A DNA stretch of 64,000 nt from Pseudomonas sp. A34-9 (GTDB lineage: Bacteria; Pseudomonadota; Gammaproteobacteria; Pseudomonadales; Pseudomonadaceae), in assembly GCF_029543085.1 (NCBI RefSeq), contig NZ_CP119967.1, positions 4,304,501-4,368,500 of the forward strand. The letters are read 5' to 3'. Shown piece after piece: positions 37,021 to 46,308 of the stretch. Every line of letters begins with the position of its first letter. Position 1 is the first letter of the stretch. The position numbers were made by a program, and so were the translations under genes. The notes under the pieces are model-generated. The model did no database searches. It worked only from the letters and a program-made list of their open reading frames with translations, and was not told the DNA's origin.

Positions 37021-38292
37021 ATGACGCAGAACGATCCCGGCAACGATTACCCCCTCAGCGAAGTCCCCATGCATGCGCGCAAAGGCCTGGCCTCGACGGC
37101 GATGGTGCTGCTCGGTTTCACGTTTTTCACCGCAACCATGTTTGCCGGCGGCAAGCTCGGCGTGGCGTTCAGTTTTGGCGAAATGATGGCGGTGATCATC
37201 GTCGGCAATCTGCTGCTGGGTCTGTATGCGGCGGGCCTGGGTTACATCGCCTTCAAAAGCGGCCTCAACTCAGTGCTGATGGGCCGCTTCTGTTTCGGCG
37301 AAGTCGGCAGCAAGCTCAGCGACCTGATCCTCGGTTTCACCCAGATCGGCTGGTACGCCTGGGGCACCGCGACGGCGGCGGTGGTGCTCGGCAAATACTT
37401 CGCTCTCGACGAAGGCACGGTGCTCGGGCTGATGGTGCTGTTCGGACTGGTGTTCTGCGCCACGGCCTATGTCGGTTATCGCGGACTGGAAATTCTGTCG
37501 TACATCGCCGTGCCGGCGATGATGTTGCTGCTGATGCTGTCGATGTGGGTTGCGACGGTGAAAGTCGGTGGTTTCGAGGGATTGCTCAGCGTTGTGCCAA
37601 GCGGTTCGCTGGACTGGTCGACGGCGATCACCCTGGTATTCGGTACCTTCGTCAGTGGCGCAACGCAGGCGACCAACTGGACGCGCTTCTCGCGCTCGGC
37701 GCGCGTTGCCGTACTGGCCAGCCTGATCGGCTTCTTCATCGGCAATGGCCTGATGGTATTGATCGGCGCGTACGGCGCCATCGTCTACCAACAACCCGAC
37801 GTGGTGGAAGTGCTGCTGTTGCAAGGATTCGCCATGGCCGCCATGGCCATGCTGTTGCTGAACATCTGGAGCACCCAGGACAACACCATCTACAACTTCG
37901 CAGTTGCCGGTTGCAACCTGCTGCGCACCGGCCGACGCAAAACCGTGACCCTCGCCGGCGCAGTGATCGGCACCCTGCTCGCCTTGCTCGGTATGTACGA
38001 CATGCTGGTGCCGTACCTGATTCTGCTCGGCACGGTGATCCCGCCGATTGGCGGAGTGATCATGGCGGACTTTTTTTACCGCTGGCGCGGGCACTATCCG
38101 CGTCTGGCCGACGCACGGTTGCCGGCGTTCAACTGGCCGGGCCTCGGCGCCTATGCGGTCGGTACTATCGCCGCGTTCAGCTCGCCATGGGTCGCGCCGC
38201 TGGTAGGGATCGCCGCTGCCGCGCTAACGTATGTCATCGTCACCGGCGTGCTCGGCGCTCGCAGCGCGACCGCGCCACTACAAGACTTATAA
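37021..38292 (+). CDS. codB: Cytosine permease
   Basis: A 423-residue permease of the nucleobase:cation symporter-1 family with about twelve helices. Landmarks: ATMFAGGKLGVAFSFGEM (TM1), LMGRFCFGEVGSKLSDL, FTQIGWYAWGTATAAVVLGKYF and NWTRFSRSARVAV. AAGGA lies upstream of the ATG. It imports cytosine across the inner membrane for deamination by CodA, encoded 15 bases downstream. CodBA together salvage cytosine as uracil and ammonia. No regulator gene lies adjacent. Confidence 0.95.
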   Translation: MTQNDPGNDYPLSEVPMHARKGLASTAMVLLGFTFFTATMFAGGKLGVAFSFGEMMAVIIVGNLLLGLYAAGLGYIAFKSGLNSVLMGRFCFGEVGSKLSDLILGFTQIGWYAWGTATAAVVLGKYFALDEGTVLGLMVLFGLVFCATAYVGYRGLEILSYIAVPAMMLLLMLSMWVATVKVGGFEGLLSVVPSGSLDWSTAITLVFGTFVSGATQATNWTRFSRSARVAVLASLIGFFIGNGLMVLIGAYGAIVYQQPDVVEVLLLQGFAMAAMAMLLLNIWSTQDNTIYNFAVAGCNLLRTGRRKTVTLAGAVIGTLLALLGMYDMLVPYLILLGTVIPPIGGVIMADFFYRWRGHYPRLADARLPAFNWPGLGAYAVGTIAAFSSPWVAPLVGIAAAALTYVIVTGVLGARSATAPLQDL

Positions 38293-38307
38293 AAAAGGAT
38301 TCGCCTG

Positions 38308-39555
38308 ATGCATATCATCAACGCCCGTTTGCGCAACCAGGAAGGTTTGCACGAATTGCACCTTGAAGACGGTCTGATCCGCAGCATCGCCCGACAGACC
38401 GAAGCACCCACTCTCGGCCCGGATGACCTCGACGCCGGCGGCAATCTGGTGGTGCCGCCCTTCGTCGAACCGCACATTCACCTCGACGCCACGCTGACCG
38501 CTGGCGAGCCGCGCTGGAACATGAGCGGCACATTGTTCGAAGGCATCGAATGCTGGGGCGAACGCAAGGTCACCATCACTGAAGAAGACACCAGGACCCG
38601 CGCCAAAAAAACCATTCAGGCGCTGGCCGCGCACGGTATTCAACACGTGCGCACCCACGTCGACGTCACCGACCCGCAACTGACCGCGCTCAAAGCCATG
38701 CTCGAAGTGCGCGAGGACAGCCGCCACCTCATCGACCTGCAAATCGTCGCGTTCCCGCAGGAAGGCATCGAATCGTTCCGCAATGGTCGCGAGTTGATGG
38801 AAGAAGCAATCCGCATGGGCGCTGACGTGGTCGGCGGCATTCCGCACTTTGAGTACACCCGCGATCAGGGCGTCAGTTCGGTGAAGTTCCTGATGGATCT
38901 GGCCGAGCGCACCGGCTGCCTGGTCGACGTGCATTGCGACGAAACCGACGACCCGCACTCACGCTTTCTTGAAGTACTCGCCGAAGAAGCACGCAGCCGC
39001 GACATGGGCGCCCTCGTCACCGCCAGCCACACCACGGCGATGGGTTCTTACGACAACGCTTATTGCGCGAAACTGTTTCGTTTGCTCGGTCACTCCGGGA
39101 TCAGTTTTGTCTCCTGCCCGACCGAAAGCATTCACCTGCAAGGGCGCTTCGACAACTTCCCGAAACGCCGTGGCGTGACCCGTGTGAATGAACTGCTCGA
39201 AGCCGGAATGAACGTGTGTTTCGGTCAGGACTCGATCGTCGACCCTTGGTATCCGCTGGGCAACGGCAACATCCTGCGGGTGCTCGAAGCCGGCCTGCAC
39301 ATCTGCCACATGCTCGGTTACCGCAACCTGCAAAGTGCGCTGGACCTGGTGACCGACAACAGCGCCAAAGCCATGCACCTGGGTGAGCGATATGGGCTGG
39401 AACAGGGGCGTCCGGCGAATCTGCTGATTCTGTCGGCGGATAGCGATTACGAGGTGATTCGCAGCCAGGGCTTGCCGTTGTATTCGATTCGCGGCGGCAA
39501 AGTGTTGATGAAGCGGCAGATGCCGGTGGTGGAGTTCAGTGGTGAGCTGAGCTGA
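38308..39555 (+). CDS. codA: Cytosine deaminase
   Basis: A 415-residue amidohydrolase that deaminates cytosine to uracil. The metal-binding HxH is in VEPHIHLDATL (about 55-57), FAHVDVTD-like residues appear as RTHVDVTD, and the later metal ligands lie in VDVHCDETDDP, ASHTTAM and FGQDSIVDPWY. These match E. coli CodA closely. AAAAAAGGA lies upstream of the ATG. It follows codB as an operon; the gene ends just before a short REP-like hairpin. Length is normal for the family. Confidence 0.96.
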   Translation: MHIINARLRNQEGLHELHLEDGLIRSIARQTEAPTLGPDDLDAGGNLVVPPFVEPHIHLDATLTAGEPRWNMSGTLFEGIECWGERKVTITEEDTRTRAKKTIQALAAHGIQHVRTHVDVTDPQLTALKAMLEVREDSRHLIDLQIVAFPQEGIESFRNGRELMEEAIRMGADVVGGIPHFEYTRDQGVSSVKFLMDLAERTGCLVDVHCDETDDPHSRFLEVLAEEARSRDMGALVTASHTTAMGSYDNAYCAKLFRLLGHSGISFVSCPTESIHLQGRFDNFPKRRGVTRVNELLEAGMNVCFGQDSIVDPWYPLGNGNILRVLEAGLHICHMLGYRNLQSALDLVTDNSAKAMHLGERYGLEQGRPANLLILSADSDYEVIRSQGLPLYSIRGGKVLMKRQMPVVEFSGELS

Positions 39556-39569
39556 AATTCTGTTGGGCT

Positions 39570-39604
39570 GATGGCCTCATCGCTGGCAAGCCTGCGATGA
39601 GGCC
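39570..39604. repeat. Short palindromic element after codA
   Basis: GGCCTCATCGC TGGCAAGCCT GCGATGAGGCC: an 11-bp perfect stem with a 10-base loop, placed between convergent codA and the DapF-like gene. It resembles a REP-type unit and could end transcripts from both sides, though no T-run follows. Confidence 0.7.
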
Positions 39605-39611
39605 GACGAAT

Positions 39612-40592
39612 TCAACCCATCAACCGCGCCGCACCAAACAACCTGACCCGCACCAACTCGCCACCTGCAGCTTCGAGCAAAATCGGCGCCGTGCCGCCGG
39701 GCATGACCACCTGCACTTCACCAGCCACCACCCAACCCACCCGCCAGGCCGCGCAGGCCACCGCACTGGCACTGGTGCCGGAGGACGCCGTCGGCCCCTC
39801 GCCGCGCTCGAACACTCGGGCGAGGATTTTCTGTGCCGACTCCAGCACCGCCCATTGCAGATTGACGCCTGCCGGGCATGGATCTCCGGCACCGGTGGGC
39901 ATGGCGTAGGCGATGTCGGTCAACCCTTCGTTCAGCGGTGATTCACGCATCTGTTGATTGCTCGGCAATGCCGTCCTGTCATCCAGCAGCGTCACACAAT
40001 GCGGATTGCCGATACGCACAAACTGGCTGTGTGACCAGGCCGGATCGAGTATCGCCAGTGGCTTTACCAGACTCAACTCTCGTTTATTGAAGTCGAGGTT
40101 TTCGACGTTCTGCGCACCCACCGCGCGCGGCCCGAAACCGGGTTGGCCGAGATCGAGCCAAAAGCCTTGAACGCCGTCGACTCCAGCCGGTTTCACCGAA
40201 GTTTCCAGCGCGTCACCCTTGTCGTGATGCACGCACAGCAACGCGCCCTCCTCCGGCAGTAAACCTTGCTCGGTCAGCGCCTGAGAAAAAATTGTCAGGC
40301 CGTTGCCACTGCGCTCGGCGAGGGTGCCGTCGGTGTTGACGATCAATACGTCGAACGGCGCCGATGTCTGGAATGGGCCGATCAGCAGGCCGTCGCTGCG
40401 GTGGGATTTGCTGTTCGCAGGGCGCTGGTCTTCGGGCCAGTCACAGCAGAGTTTGATCGCAGCCCTGCTCCACGACTGACGCGAAGCCGCGCATTCAGTG
40501 GCGCTGGCGGGCAAGGCAATGCCCGCCTCGCGCAATGCCTGTGGCGCAATTACCCCGTAGATATTGCCCCGTGCATCGTAGAACTGCGTCAT
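39612..40592 (-). CDS. DapF-superfamily (diaminopimelate epimerase-like) protein lacking both catalytic cysteines
   Basis: A 326-residue protein with the two-domain epimerase fold. YDARGNIYGVI, AERSGNGLTIF, RIGNPHCVTL and RGEGPTASSGTSASAVACAAW match DapF landmarks. In DapF a Cys precedes GNG and another precedes GSG; here Ser95 and about Ser271 stand in those places. Proton transfer as in DapF is therefore doubtful; a hydroxyproline-type dehydratase or a non-enzymatic role is possible. ATG 40592 is chosen for the AGGGGG seven bases upstream; another ATG lies at 40610. This is probably a paralogue of a normal dapF elsewhere on the chromosome. Confidence 0.72.
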   Translation of the reverse strand: MTQFYDARGNIYGVIAPQALREAGIALPASATECAASRQSWSRAAIKLCCDWPEDQRPANSKSHRSDGLLIGPFQTSAPFDVLIVNTDGTLAERSGNGLTIFSQALTEQGLLPEEGALLCVHHDKGDALETSVKPAGVDGVQGFWLDLGQPGFGPRAVGAQNVENLDFNKRELSLVKPLAILDPAWSHSQFVRIGNPHCVTLLDDRTALPSNQQMRESPLNEGLTDIAYAMPTGAGDPCPAGVNLQWAVLESAQKILARVFERGEGPTASSGTSASAVACAAWRVGWVVAGEVQVVMPGGTAPILLEAAGGELVRVRLFGAARLMG

Positions 40593-40640
40593 CACTCGCC
40601 CCCTGGCCATGTCGATGCACTCACTTTAAACCACGATCCT

Positions 40641-40736
40641 CTGTAGGAGCTGCCGAGTGGAACGAGGCTGCGATCTTTTGATCTGGATCTTCAAATAGAA
40701 GATCAAAAGATCGCAGCGTGCCGCAGCTCCTACAGG
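40641..40736. repeat. REP/REPIN pair with unequal arms
   Basis: Left arm CTGTAGGAGCTGCCGAGTGGAACGAGGCTGCGATC, right arm (rev. comp.) CTGTAGGAGCTGCGGCACGCTGCGATC. The left arm carries an insertion of about eight bases, so the pair is hybrid between the CCGAAGG and GGCACG types. Confidence 0.85.
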
Positions 40737-40853
40737 TCTGGGTGTTCAACACAGGTTAGGATGTCGTCTGCACGTTCCCGAACACCCGCGATCGAACCTC
40801 GTCGCCCTATCACTGTCCTTCGGGGACGCGAAGTTTTTTTGCCAAGGATCGAT

Positions 40854-42005
40854 ATGACCAGCCTCAACCCTCAAGACACCTTCGTCCCCGGACGCCTGCA
40901 ACAGATGTCCACGCGCATCGCCTTTTTCATCGCCGGGCTCGGCATTGCCGCGTGGGCGCCCTTGGTGCCTTACGCCAAGGCCCGCGCCGGACTGGATGAG
41001 GGCACATTGGGATTGTTGCTGTTGTGCCTCGGCGTCGGTTCGATTCTGGCGATGCCACTGGCGGGGATTCTGGCCACACGCTTCGGCTGTCGGCGCGTCG
41101 CCACCGGCGGCACCTTGTTGATCTGCGCGGCCTTGCCGTTACTGGCCACGGTGTCGTCGATACCGGCGCTGATCGCTACCCTGTTCATGTTCGGCGCAGG
41201 CCTCGGTACGGTGGATTCGACGGTGAACCTGCAAGCGGTGATCGTCGAGCGCGCCAGCGGCAAGAACATGATGTCGGGTTTCCACGGCTTGTTCAGTCTG
41301 GGCGGGATTGTCGGCGCAGCGGGTGTCAGTGCCTTGCTCGGTCTGGGTTTGACGCCGCTCGCGGCGATGCTGGTGGTGGTCGTGGTGCTGATCGCGGCGT
41401 TGTTCAAGTGCGTACCGCACATGTTGCCTTACGGCAGTGAAAGTTCCGGCCCGGCATTCGCCATCCCGCACGGCATCGTGCTGTTTATCGGCGGGATGTG
41501 CTTCATCGTGTTCCTGACTGAAGGTGCGGCGCTGGACTGGAGTGCGGTGTTTCTGGCGCAGGAACGCGGGATCGACACGGCGTACGCGGGGTTGGGTTAT
41601 GCGGCGTTTGCATTGACCATGACGGCCGGACGTTTGATGGGTGACCGGATTGTGCGGATTGTCGGTGCCACGCGGATCATTTTGTTTGGTGGTCTGTTGG
41701 CAGCGGCAGGCCTGTTTCTGGCGACATTCGCGCCGAGCTGGGAAGCGGCGCTGGTCGGTTACGCGCTGGTCGGCGCTGGCTGCTCGAACATTGTGCCGGT
41801 GCTGTACACGGCGGTGGGCAAGCAGACGGTGATGCCGGAGAGCATCGCCGTGCCGGCGATTACCACGCTCGGTTATGCAGGGATTCTGGCTGGGCCGGCG
41901 GTCATCGGCTTTGTCGCCCATGCCAGCAGTTTGAGTTTCGCGTTTGGCTTGATGGCGGTGCTGCTGGTCGCAGTAGCCATCGGCGGTAAAGTCCTGAAGG
42001 TATGA
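40854..42005 (+). CDS. MFS transporter (YbjJ-like)
   Basis: A 383-residue major facilitator with about twelve helices, beginning MTSLNPQDTFVPGRLQQMST. Signature parts are APLVPYAKARAGLDEGTLGLLLL (TM2 loop), LATRFGCRRVA and MMSGFHGLFSLGGIVGAAGV; the C-terminal half has YAGLGYAAFALTMTAGRLMGDRIV. AAGGA lies seven bases before ATG 40854. This resembles the E. coli YbjJ/fucose-permease-like branch, but the substrate is unknown. It follows a REP pair and stands alone. Confidence 0.88.
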   Translation: MTSLNPQDTFVPGRLQQMSTRIAFFIAGLGIAAWAPLVPYAKARAGLDEGTLGLLLLCLGVGSILAMPLAGILATRFGCRRVATGGTLLICAALPLLATVSSIPALIATLFMFGAGLGTVDSTVNLQAVIVERASGKNMMSGFHGLFSLGGIVGAAGVSALLGLGLTPLAAMLVVVVVLIAALFKCVPHMLPYGSESSGPAFAIPHGIVLFIGGMCFIVFLTEGAALDWSAVFLAQERGIDTAYAGLGYAAFALTMTAGRLMGDRIVRIVGATRIILFGGLLAAAGLFLATFAPSWEAALVGYALVGAGCSNIVPVLYTAVGKQTVMPESIAVPAITTLGYAGILAGPAVIGFVAHASSLSFAFGLMAVLLVAVAIGGKVLKV

Positions 42006-42115
42006 GATCGTTCCCACGCTCTGCGTGGGAACGCATCCAGGGACGCTCCGCGTCCTTCGCGAGGCGGACGCAGAGCGTCCATTGAGGCATTCCCACGCAG
42101 AGCGTGGGAACGATC
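42006..42115. repeat. GATCGTTCCCACGC intergenic palindromic repeat
   Basis: Outer arms GATCGTTCCCACGCTCTGCG and CGCAGAGCGTGGGAACGATC are perfectly complementary; the inner pair is GGACGCTCCGCGTC / GACGCAGAGCGTCC. It lies between convergent MFS and FecA-like genes. Confidence 0.92.
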
Positions 42116-42117
42116 AG

Positions 42118-44544
42118 TTAAAAGCCGACGCTGGCCTGCACAAAGAACGTCCTCGGCGCGCCGACATACATCCCCGAATTGTTGTCGCTGGAGCGGGTGA
42201 AGTACTGCTTGTCGAAGATGTTTTTCACCCCGACGCCGAGCTTGAGGTTCGACACCTGCGGCCCAAAGTCATACCCACCACGCACGTTCCAGGTCACGTA
42301 TCCCGGAATGTCGCCATACTGCCCGTCTGCCGTGCCTTCGGTGATGTAGTTGCCGTTGAAACTGCCGTCGGCATTTACCCCGGTACCCGGCGAGCGCTGT
42401 TTGGACTGGGCGAAACCGTCGATGTTGTAGGTCCAGCGGTTGATGTCATAACGCAAACCGACGGTCGCCACCTGACGCGAATAGAACGGCAGATCACGGC
42501 CCTTGAAGCCCGGAATCTCACCTTCGTAGGTGGCGCGGGTGTAGGTGAAGCCGGCATTGGCGGTCAAGCCATCGAGACGCGGATCCAGCGCCGCCATGTC
42601 GTAGTGCACCGAGGCTTCGATGCCCTGGTGCTTGGTCGCGCCGAGGTTGGTCCAGCCCACATCATTGCTGATGTATTGCAGCTCGTCGTCGAAGTCGATG
42701 TAGAACAGCGTCACTTCACCGCCCCACACATCATCGTTGTAGCGCGTGCCGATCTCGTAGGTCTTGGCCTTTTCCGGCTCCAGACCGTTGGCGGTCTGAT
42801 CACCCGAGCCGCCCTGCCCCAGTTGGAAATACTGCAGGCTGCCGAACGAGGTTTCGTAGTTGGCGAACAGTTTCCACGCGTCCGACAGGTGATACATCAC
42901 ACTCAGCGCCGGCAGCGGTTCATTGCTTTCGATGCTGCGGTTTTTCGCCTGTACCGGTTTGCCGGCCGTATCGAGCACCGCGCGGTCATGCCAGTCGGTG
43001 CTGATGTGTTCGAAGCGGATGCCCGGGGTGACGGTCCAGTTGCCGACGTCGATTTTGTTGTCGATGTAGACCGAGTTGGCCTCGGTGCCGCCCGTGCGAT
43101 CCTGGAAAATATGGCCATCAGACGTCGGCGTGAGCACCGGCTGGTTGTTGACCAGCGCCACTCGGCTCGACGATTCGTGCATCGCCTCTTTCAGGTAGCG
43201 ATAACCGACGCTGACTTCCTGCGTGGTCGGGCCGACATCAAAGACCCGCGACACCCGTGGCTCGATACCCAGGGTGTAGTAGGAACGCGGGTAGGAGCTG
43301 AGGGTTTTCTGGTCGCGGGCGGCGATGGTGCTGCCACGGAAACTGTCGGTGTAGTAGGTGAGGATTTCCGCCTGGGTGCGGTCGTCGATCTGGCGGATCC
43401 ACTTGAACGACACGTCTTTGCGCCGACCGGTGAATTGGTCGTAGTCACGCACCGAGTCGTACGGCTTGTCATCGTATTGTTGCTGCGTCAGACCGCCGGG
43501 CATATCGGCCGTGGCGTCGTAGTAGTGGAAGTTGAGGCTGAAATCGTCCTGATCGGTCGGCGCCCAGTGCGTCTTGAGCAGCACATCGTCGATGTCGTTG
43601 CCGTTGTTGCGCTCGCGGTAGCCGTTACCGTTGACGCCGGAATACAGCAACGCCACGCCCATGCCGTTGTCGGCGGTGCCACCGAGGAATGCCGTATCGA
43701 TGTGTTTCCAGCCACCGTACTGAGTGGTTTCCAGCGTGGTGCCGATTTCGCCAGTGGCTTTTTCCGGGATCGCCCGGGTGACGAAGTTGATCACGCCGCC
43801 GACGTTCTGCGGCCCATAACGCACCGAACCGGCGCCGCGCACCACGTCGATGCTGTCGAGATTGCCCGAGGAAATCGGCGCCATCGACAGTTGCGGCTGG
43901 CCGTACGGGGCGAACGCCGCCGGTACGCCGTCGATCAACACGGTGGAGCGCGGCGACAGACGCGAGGTCAGACCGCGCACGCCGACGTTGAGGGAAATAT
44001 CGCTGCCGCCGGTGCCGTTGGAGTCCTGCACCTGCACGCCCGGTACACGCTTGAGCACATCGCTGACGTTCATCGCGCCCTGCTCGACCATCGCTTCGCG
44101 GCGGATCACCGTGCGCGCGCCCGGGTGGTTCTGCACAACGGAGGCGTTGGCATCACCGAGCCAGTCGCCGACGACCTTGATGTCAGTCACGCCCAATTCC
44201 AGCGGGCCATTGCCGGCGGCGGAAGCCGCGGCCGGCGACAGCGTTACCGAACCTTCGTTGATCTGATAATCCAGACCGCTGCCCTGCAGCAATTGGCGCA
44301 GAGCCTGCTCCGGCGAGATATCACCGTCGACTGCCGGCGCCTGTTTGCCGGCGACCAGGTCCGGGCTGAAAAACACTTGCAGCGATGTCTGCTGACCCAG
44401 TTCGCTGAGGGCCTGACCCAATGGCTGCGCGCGGATATGAATCGCTTCGCCCGCGAAGGCCAGCGGCATGGCAGCGTTAACCGCCAGCGCGAGGGCCAGC
44501 GGCAGCCAAGGGGATTTTTTGTTGTGGGCAGTGGTGTTTTTCAC
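42118..44544 (-). CDS. fecA: FecA-like TonB-dependent outer membrane receptor with signalling domain
   Basis: An 808-residue receptor. The signal peptide ends LAFAGEAI (about residue 31). The STN signalling domain (35-110; IRAQPLGQALSELGQQTSLQVFFSP and GDISPEQALRQLLQGSGLDY) marks a transducer-type receptor. The plug holds ARTVIRREAMVEQGAMNVSDVLKRVPGVQVQ and GVRGLTSRLSPRSTVLIDGVP. The barrel ends FFVQASVGF with terminal Phe. It is encoded next to a FecR-like and a FecI-like gene. The ligand is assumed to be ferric citrate because of this order, but another siderophore is possible. GTG start at 44544. Confidence 0.85.
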   Translation of the reverse strand: MKNTTAHNKKSPWLPLALALAVNAAMPLAFAGEAIHIRAQPLGQALSELGQQTSLQVFFSPDLVAGKQAPAVDGDISPEQALRQLLQGSGLDYQINEGSVTLSPAAASAAGNGPLELGVTDIKVVGDWLGDANASVVQNHPGARTVIRREAMVEQGAMNVSDVLKRVPGVQVQDSNGTGGSDISLNVGVRGLTSRLSPRSTVLIDGVPAAFAPYGQPQLSMAPISSGNLDSIDVVRGAGSVRYGPQNVGGVINFVTRAIPEKATGEIGTTLETTQYGGWKHIDTAFLGGTADNGMGVALLYSGVNGNGYRERNNGNDIDDVLLKTHWAPTDQDDFSLNFHYYDATADMPGGLTQQQYDDKPYDSVRDYDQFTGRRKDVSFKWIRQIDDRTQAEILTYYTDSFRGSTIAARDQKTLSSYPRSYYTLGIEPRVSRVFDVGPTTQEVSVGYRYLKEAMHESSSRVALVNNQPVLTPTSDGHIFQDRTGGTEANSVYIDNKIDVGNWTVTPGIRFEHISTDWHDRAVLDTAGKPVQAKNRSIESNEPLPALSVMYHLSDAWKLFANYETSFGSLQYFQLGQGGSGDQTANGLEPEKAKTYEIGTRYNDDVWGGEVTLFYIDFDDELQYISNDVGWTNLGATKHQGIEASVHYDMAALDPRLDGLTANAGFTYTRATYEGEIPGFKGRDLPFYSRQVATVGLRYDINRWTYNIDGFAQSKQRSPGTGVNADGSFNGNYITEGTADGQYGDIPGYVTWNVRGGYDFGPQVSNLKLGVGVKNIFDKQYFTRSSDNNSGMYVGAPRTFFVQASVGF

Positions 44545-44642
44545 GTCGTACGTAGTCCTGTGGATCGCAAGAGTGTGCGGCTGTTAATGCAAACCAGTTG
44601 CAGTTGAACAGGAAGACGATGAACTCGAAAAAAACCTGAATT

Positions 44643-45626
44643 TTATTTTGCGATTATTTCCTGACTACCATCGGCAAGGGTGCGAACGGCCACCGGCAGG
44701 ATGCTCGGCAAGGCTTTGAGCAACGCGTCGGTGTTGTCCGATTTGAACACGCTGGTCAGGCGCAGACTGGCCACGGCCGGGTTGACCACGGTCAACGGTT
44801 TCTCGCGATAACGCGACACTTCGGCCGCGACTTCGCTGAGGCTGGCGTTGTTGAACACCAGTTTGCCGCCGCGCCACGCTGTCAGTTCCGCCGGGTTGAC
44901 GGCATAGGCGGCGGCGACTTTGCCTTGCGCATCGACATAGGTGCCGAGACCGGCGGTCAGGTTGATGAATGGGTGATCCGGCGCATCGCGCCCCTGCACT
45001 TGCACCGTGCCCTGCTCCACCGCCACGCGGGTTTGCGCGATATCGCGACGCACGTCGAAACGCGTACCGGTGACGGTGATCTTGCCGCTGCCCGCCTCGA
45101 CCACGAATGGTCGGGAAGTGTCGTGCGCAACGCTGAACATCGCTTCGCCTTCGCTCAACTCGATCAGCCGACGATCCTTTTCATAGCGCACTTGCAAGCG
45201 GCTGCGGCTGTTCAGATCGATCACCGAACCGTCCGGCAGCGCCACATGTTTGCGCTCGCCCAGCGCCGTGGCGAATTCGGCGCTGTACCCGCCCGGATGA
45301 TTCAAACCACTGAACAAACCCAGCCCGAGCGCCACCGCCACCACACTGGCGGCCACGGCATAACGCAACAATGGACGGCGTTCGCGGCGGCTCGGCGCAG
45401 TTTGCACAAGGGCTTTGAGGCGTGGCGCCGGGAGCAAATCTGCCGCCGACCACAAGCCCTGCAGCAACTGGAATTCGTCACGGTGCTGCGGATGTTCGTT
45501 CAGCCAGGCGTCAAAGCGCTGCTGCTCGTCGGCATCAATGGCCGGCTCCTGCAAACGCACAAACCAGCGAGCCGCATCATCGCGCACCGTTGTTTGCCCG
45601 CACGCGCAATCACGGGTATCCATCAT
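44643..45626 (-). CDS. fecR: FecR-family anti-sigma regulator
   Basis: A 327-residue FecR protein. The cytoplasmic N-terminal part (DUF4880) has ARWFVRLQEPAIDADEQQRFDAWLNEHPQHRDEF, a single membrane helix lies near 87-108, and the periplasmic FecR domain contains HVALPDGSVIDLNSRSRLQVRY. The C-terminal SLSEVAAEVSRY segment would contact the STN domain of the receptor. ATG 45626 has AGGA six bases upstream; the frame continues further but is unsupported. It lies between fecI (upstream) and the receptor gene (downstream). It transmits the outer-membrane signal to the sigma factor. Confidence 0.92.
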   Translation of the reverse strand: MMDTRDCACGQTTVRDDAARWFVRLQEPAIDADEQQRFDAWLNEHPQHRDEFQLLQGLWSAADLLPAPRLKALVQTAPSRRERRPLLRYAVAASVVAVALGLGLFSGLNHPGGYSAEFATALGERKHVALPDGSVIDLNSRSRLQVRYEKDRRLIELSEGEAMFSVAHDTSRPFVVEAGSGKITVTGTRFDVRRDIAQTRVAVEQGTVQVQGRDAPDHPFINLTAGLGTYVDAQGKVAAAYAVNPAELTAWRGGKLVFNNASLSEVAAEVSRYREKPLTVVNPAVASLRLTSVFKSDNTDALLKALPSILPVAVRTLADGSQEIIAK

Positions 45627-45667
45627 GGAATGTCCTGTTTGGCCGGGAATATAAAGACACACAGCCC

Positions 45668-45695
45668 CCTGTAGGCGCTGGCGAAGGCTGCGTTT
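45668..45695. repeat. Degenerate REP half
   Basis: CCCCTGTAGGCGCTGGCGAAGGCTGCGTTTTTTT resembles one arm of the CTGTAGG family; no partner is visible. It sits between fecR and fecI. Confidence 0.55.
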
Positions 45696-45713
45696 TTTTG
45701 CCATGACGCACAG

Positions 45714-46205
45714 TCACGATTGCAACCCGTCCAGTCGATCACGTAGATGCCGCAGGGTGCGGATCATATACTTTTCGACCATGTTCTTGGACAGCCCCAG
45801 GCGTTCGGCGATTTCCGCCTGGGTCAGGCCTTCGATCTTCTGCCAGACAAAAATCTTCCGGCAATTGACCGGCAGCTCACCGAGCGCCCGTTCAATGGAG
45901 TCGGCCAACTGGATCGCATGCATGTAATGCTCCGGGTCGCCGGATGACGACTCACTGTGATCAATGGCCTGCGACTCCATGGCGCCGCGCCGATCCTCAC
46001 GGCGATAACCGTCGACCGCTATATTGCGCGCGGTCTGGTGCAAATACGCCCGTGGCTGCTGCACCGCCGCCGAATCGGACTCAAGCACCCGCACAAAGGT
46101 GTCGTGCGCCAGATCCTCGGCCTGCGCGCGATTGCGCAGGCGGCGAGTCCAGGTGCCGATCAACTCTTCGTAATGCTCGAAAAAGCCGGGTCTGCGGGGA
46201 CGCAT
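45714..46205 (-). CDS. fecI: FecI-family ECF sigma factor
   Basis: A 163-residue extracytoplasmic-function sigma factor. Region 2 reads YEELIGTWTRRLRNRAQAEDLAHDTFVRVL, followed by PRAYLHQTARNIAVDGYRRE; region 4 reads ALGELPVNCRKIFVWQKIEGLTQAEIAERLGLSKNMVEKYM, the iron-starvation type. It should direct RNA polymerase to the receptor gene when FecR is signalled. A Fur-like box lies about 36 bases upstream. Start ATG 46205. Gene order fecI-fecR-fecA is canonical. Confidence 0.94.
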   Translation of the reverse strand: MRPRRPGFFEHYEELIGTWTRRLRNRAQAEDLAHDTFVRVLESDSAAVQQPRAYLHQTARNIAVDGYRREDRRGAMESQAIDHSESSSGDPEHYMHAIQLADSIERALGELPVNCRKIFVWQKIEGLTQAEIAERLGLSKNMVEKYMIRTLRHLRDRLDGLQS

Positions 46206-46240
46206 AGGGGTTGGGCGGCGTGCTGAGGAAAGGGGCGTGA

Positions 46241-46259
46241 ATAGTAATGGTTACCATTA
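46241..46259 (-). promoter_or_regulatory. Fur box upstream of fecI
   Basis: ATAGTAATGGTTACCATTA contains the perfect 6-3-6 palindrome TAATGG TTA CCATTA. It is close to the Fur consensus GATAATGATAATCATTATC and lies 36 bases before the fecI start, so iron-repressed expression is expected. Confidence 0.82.
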
Positions 46260-46308
46260 AGCCGAAGCAATGGATTCCTCGACCGACTGTCCGGGTCGTA
46301 ACTCGCGA

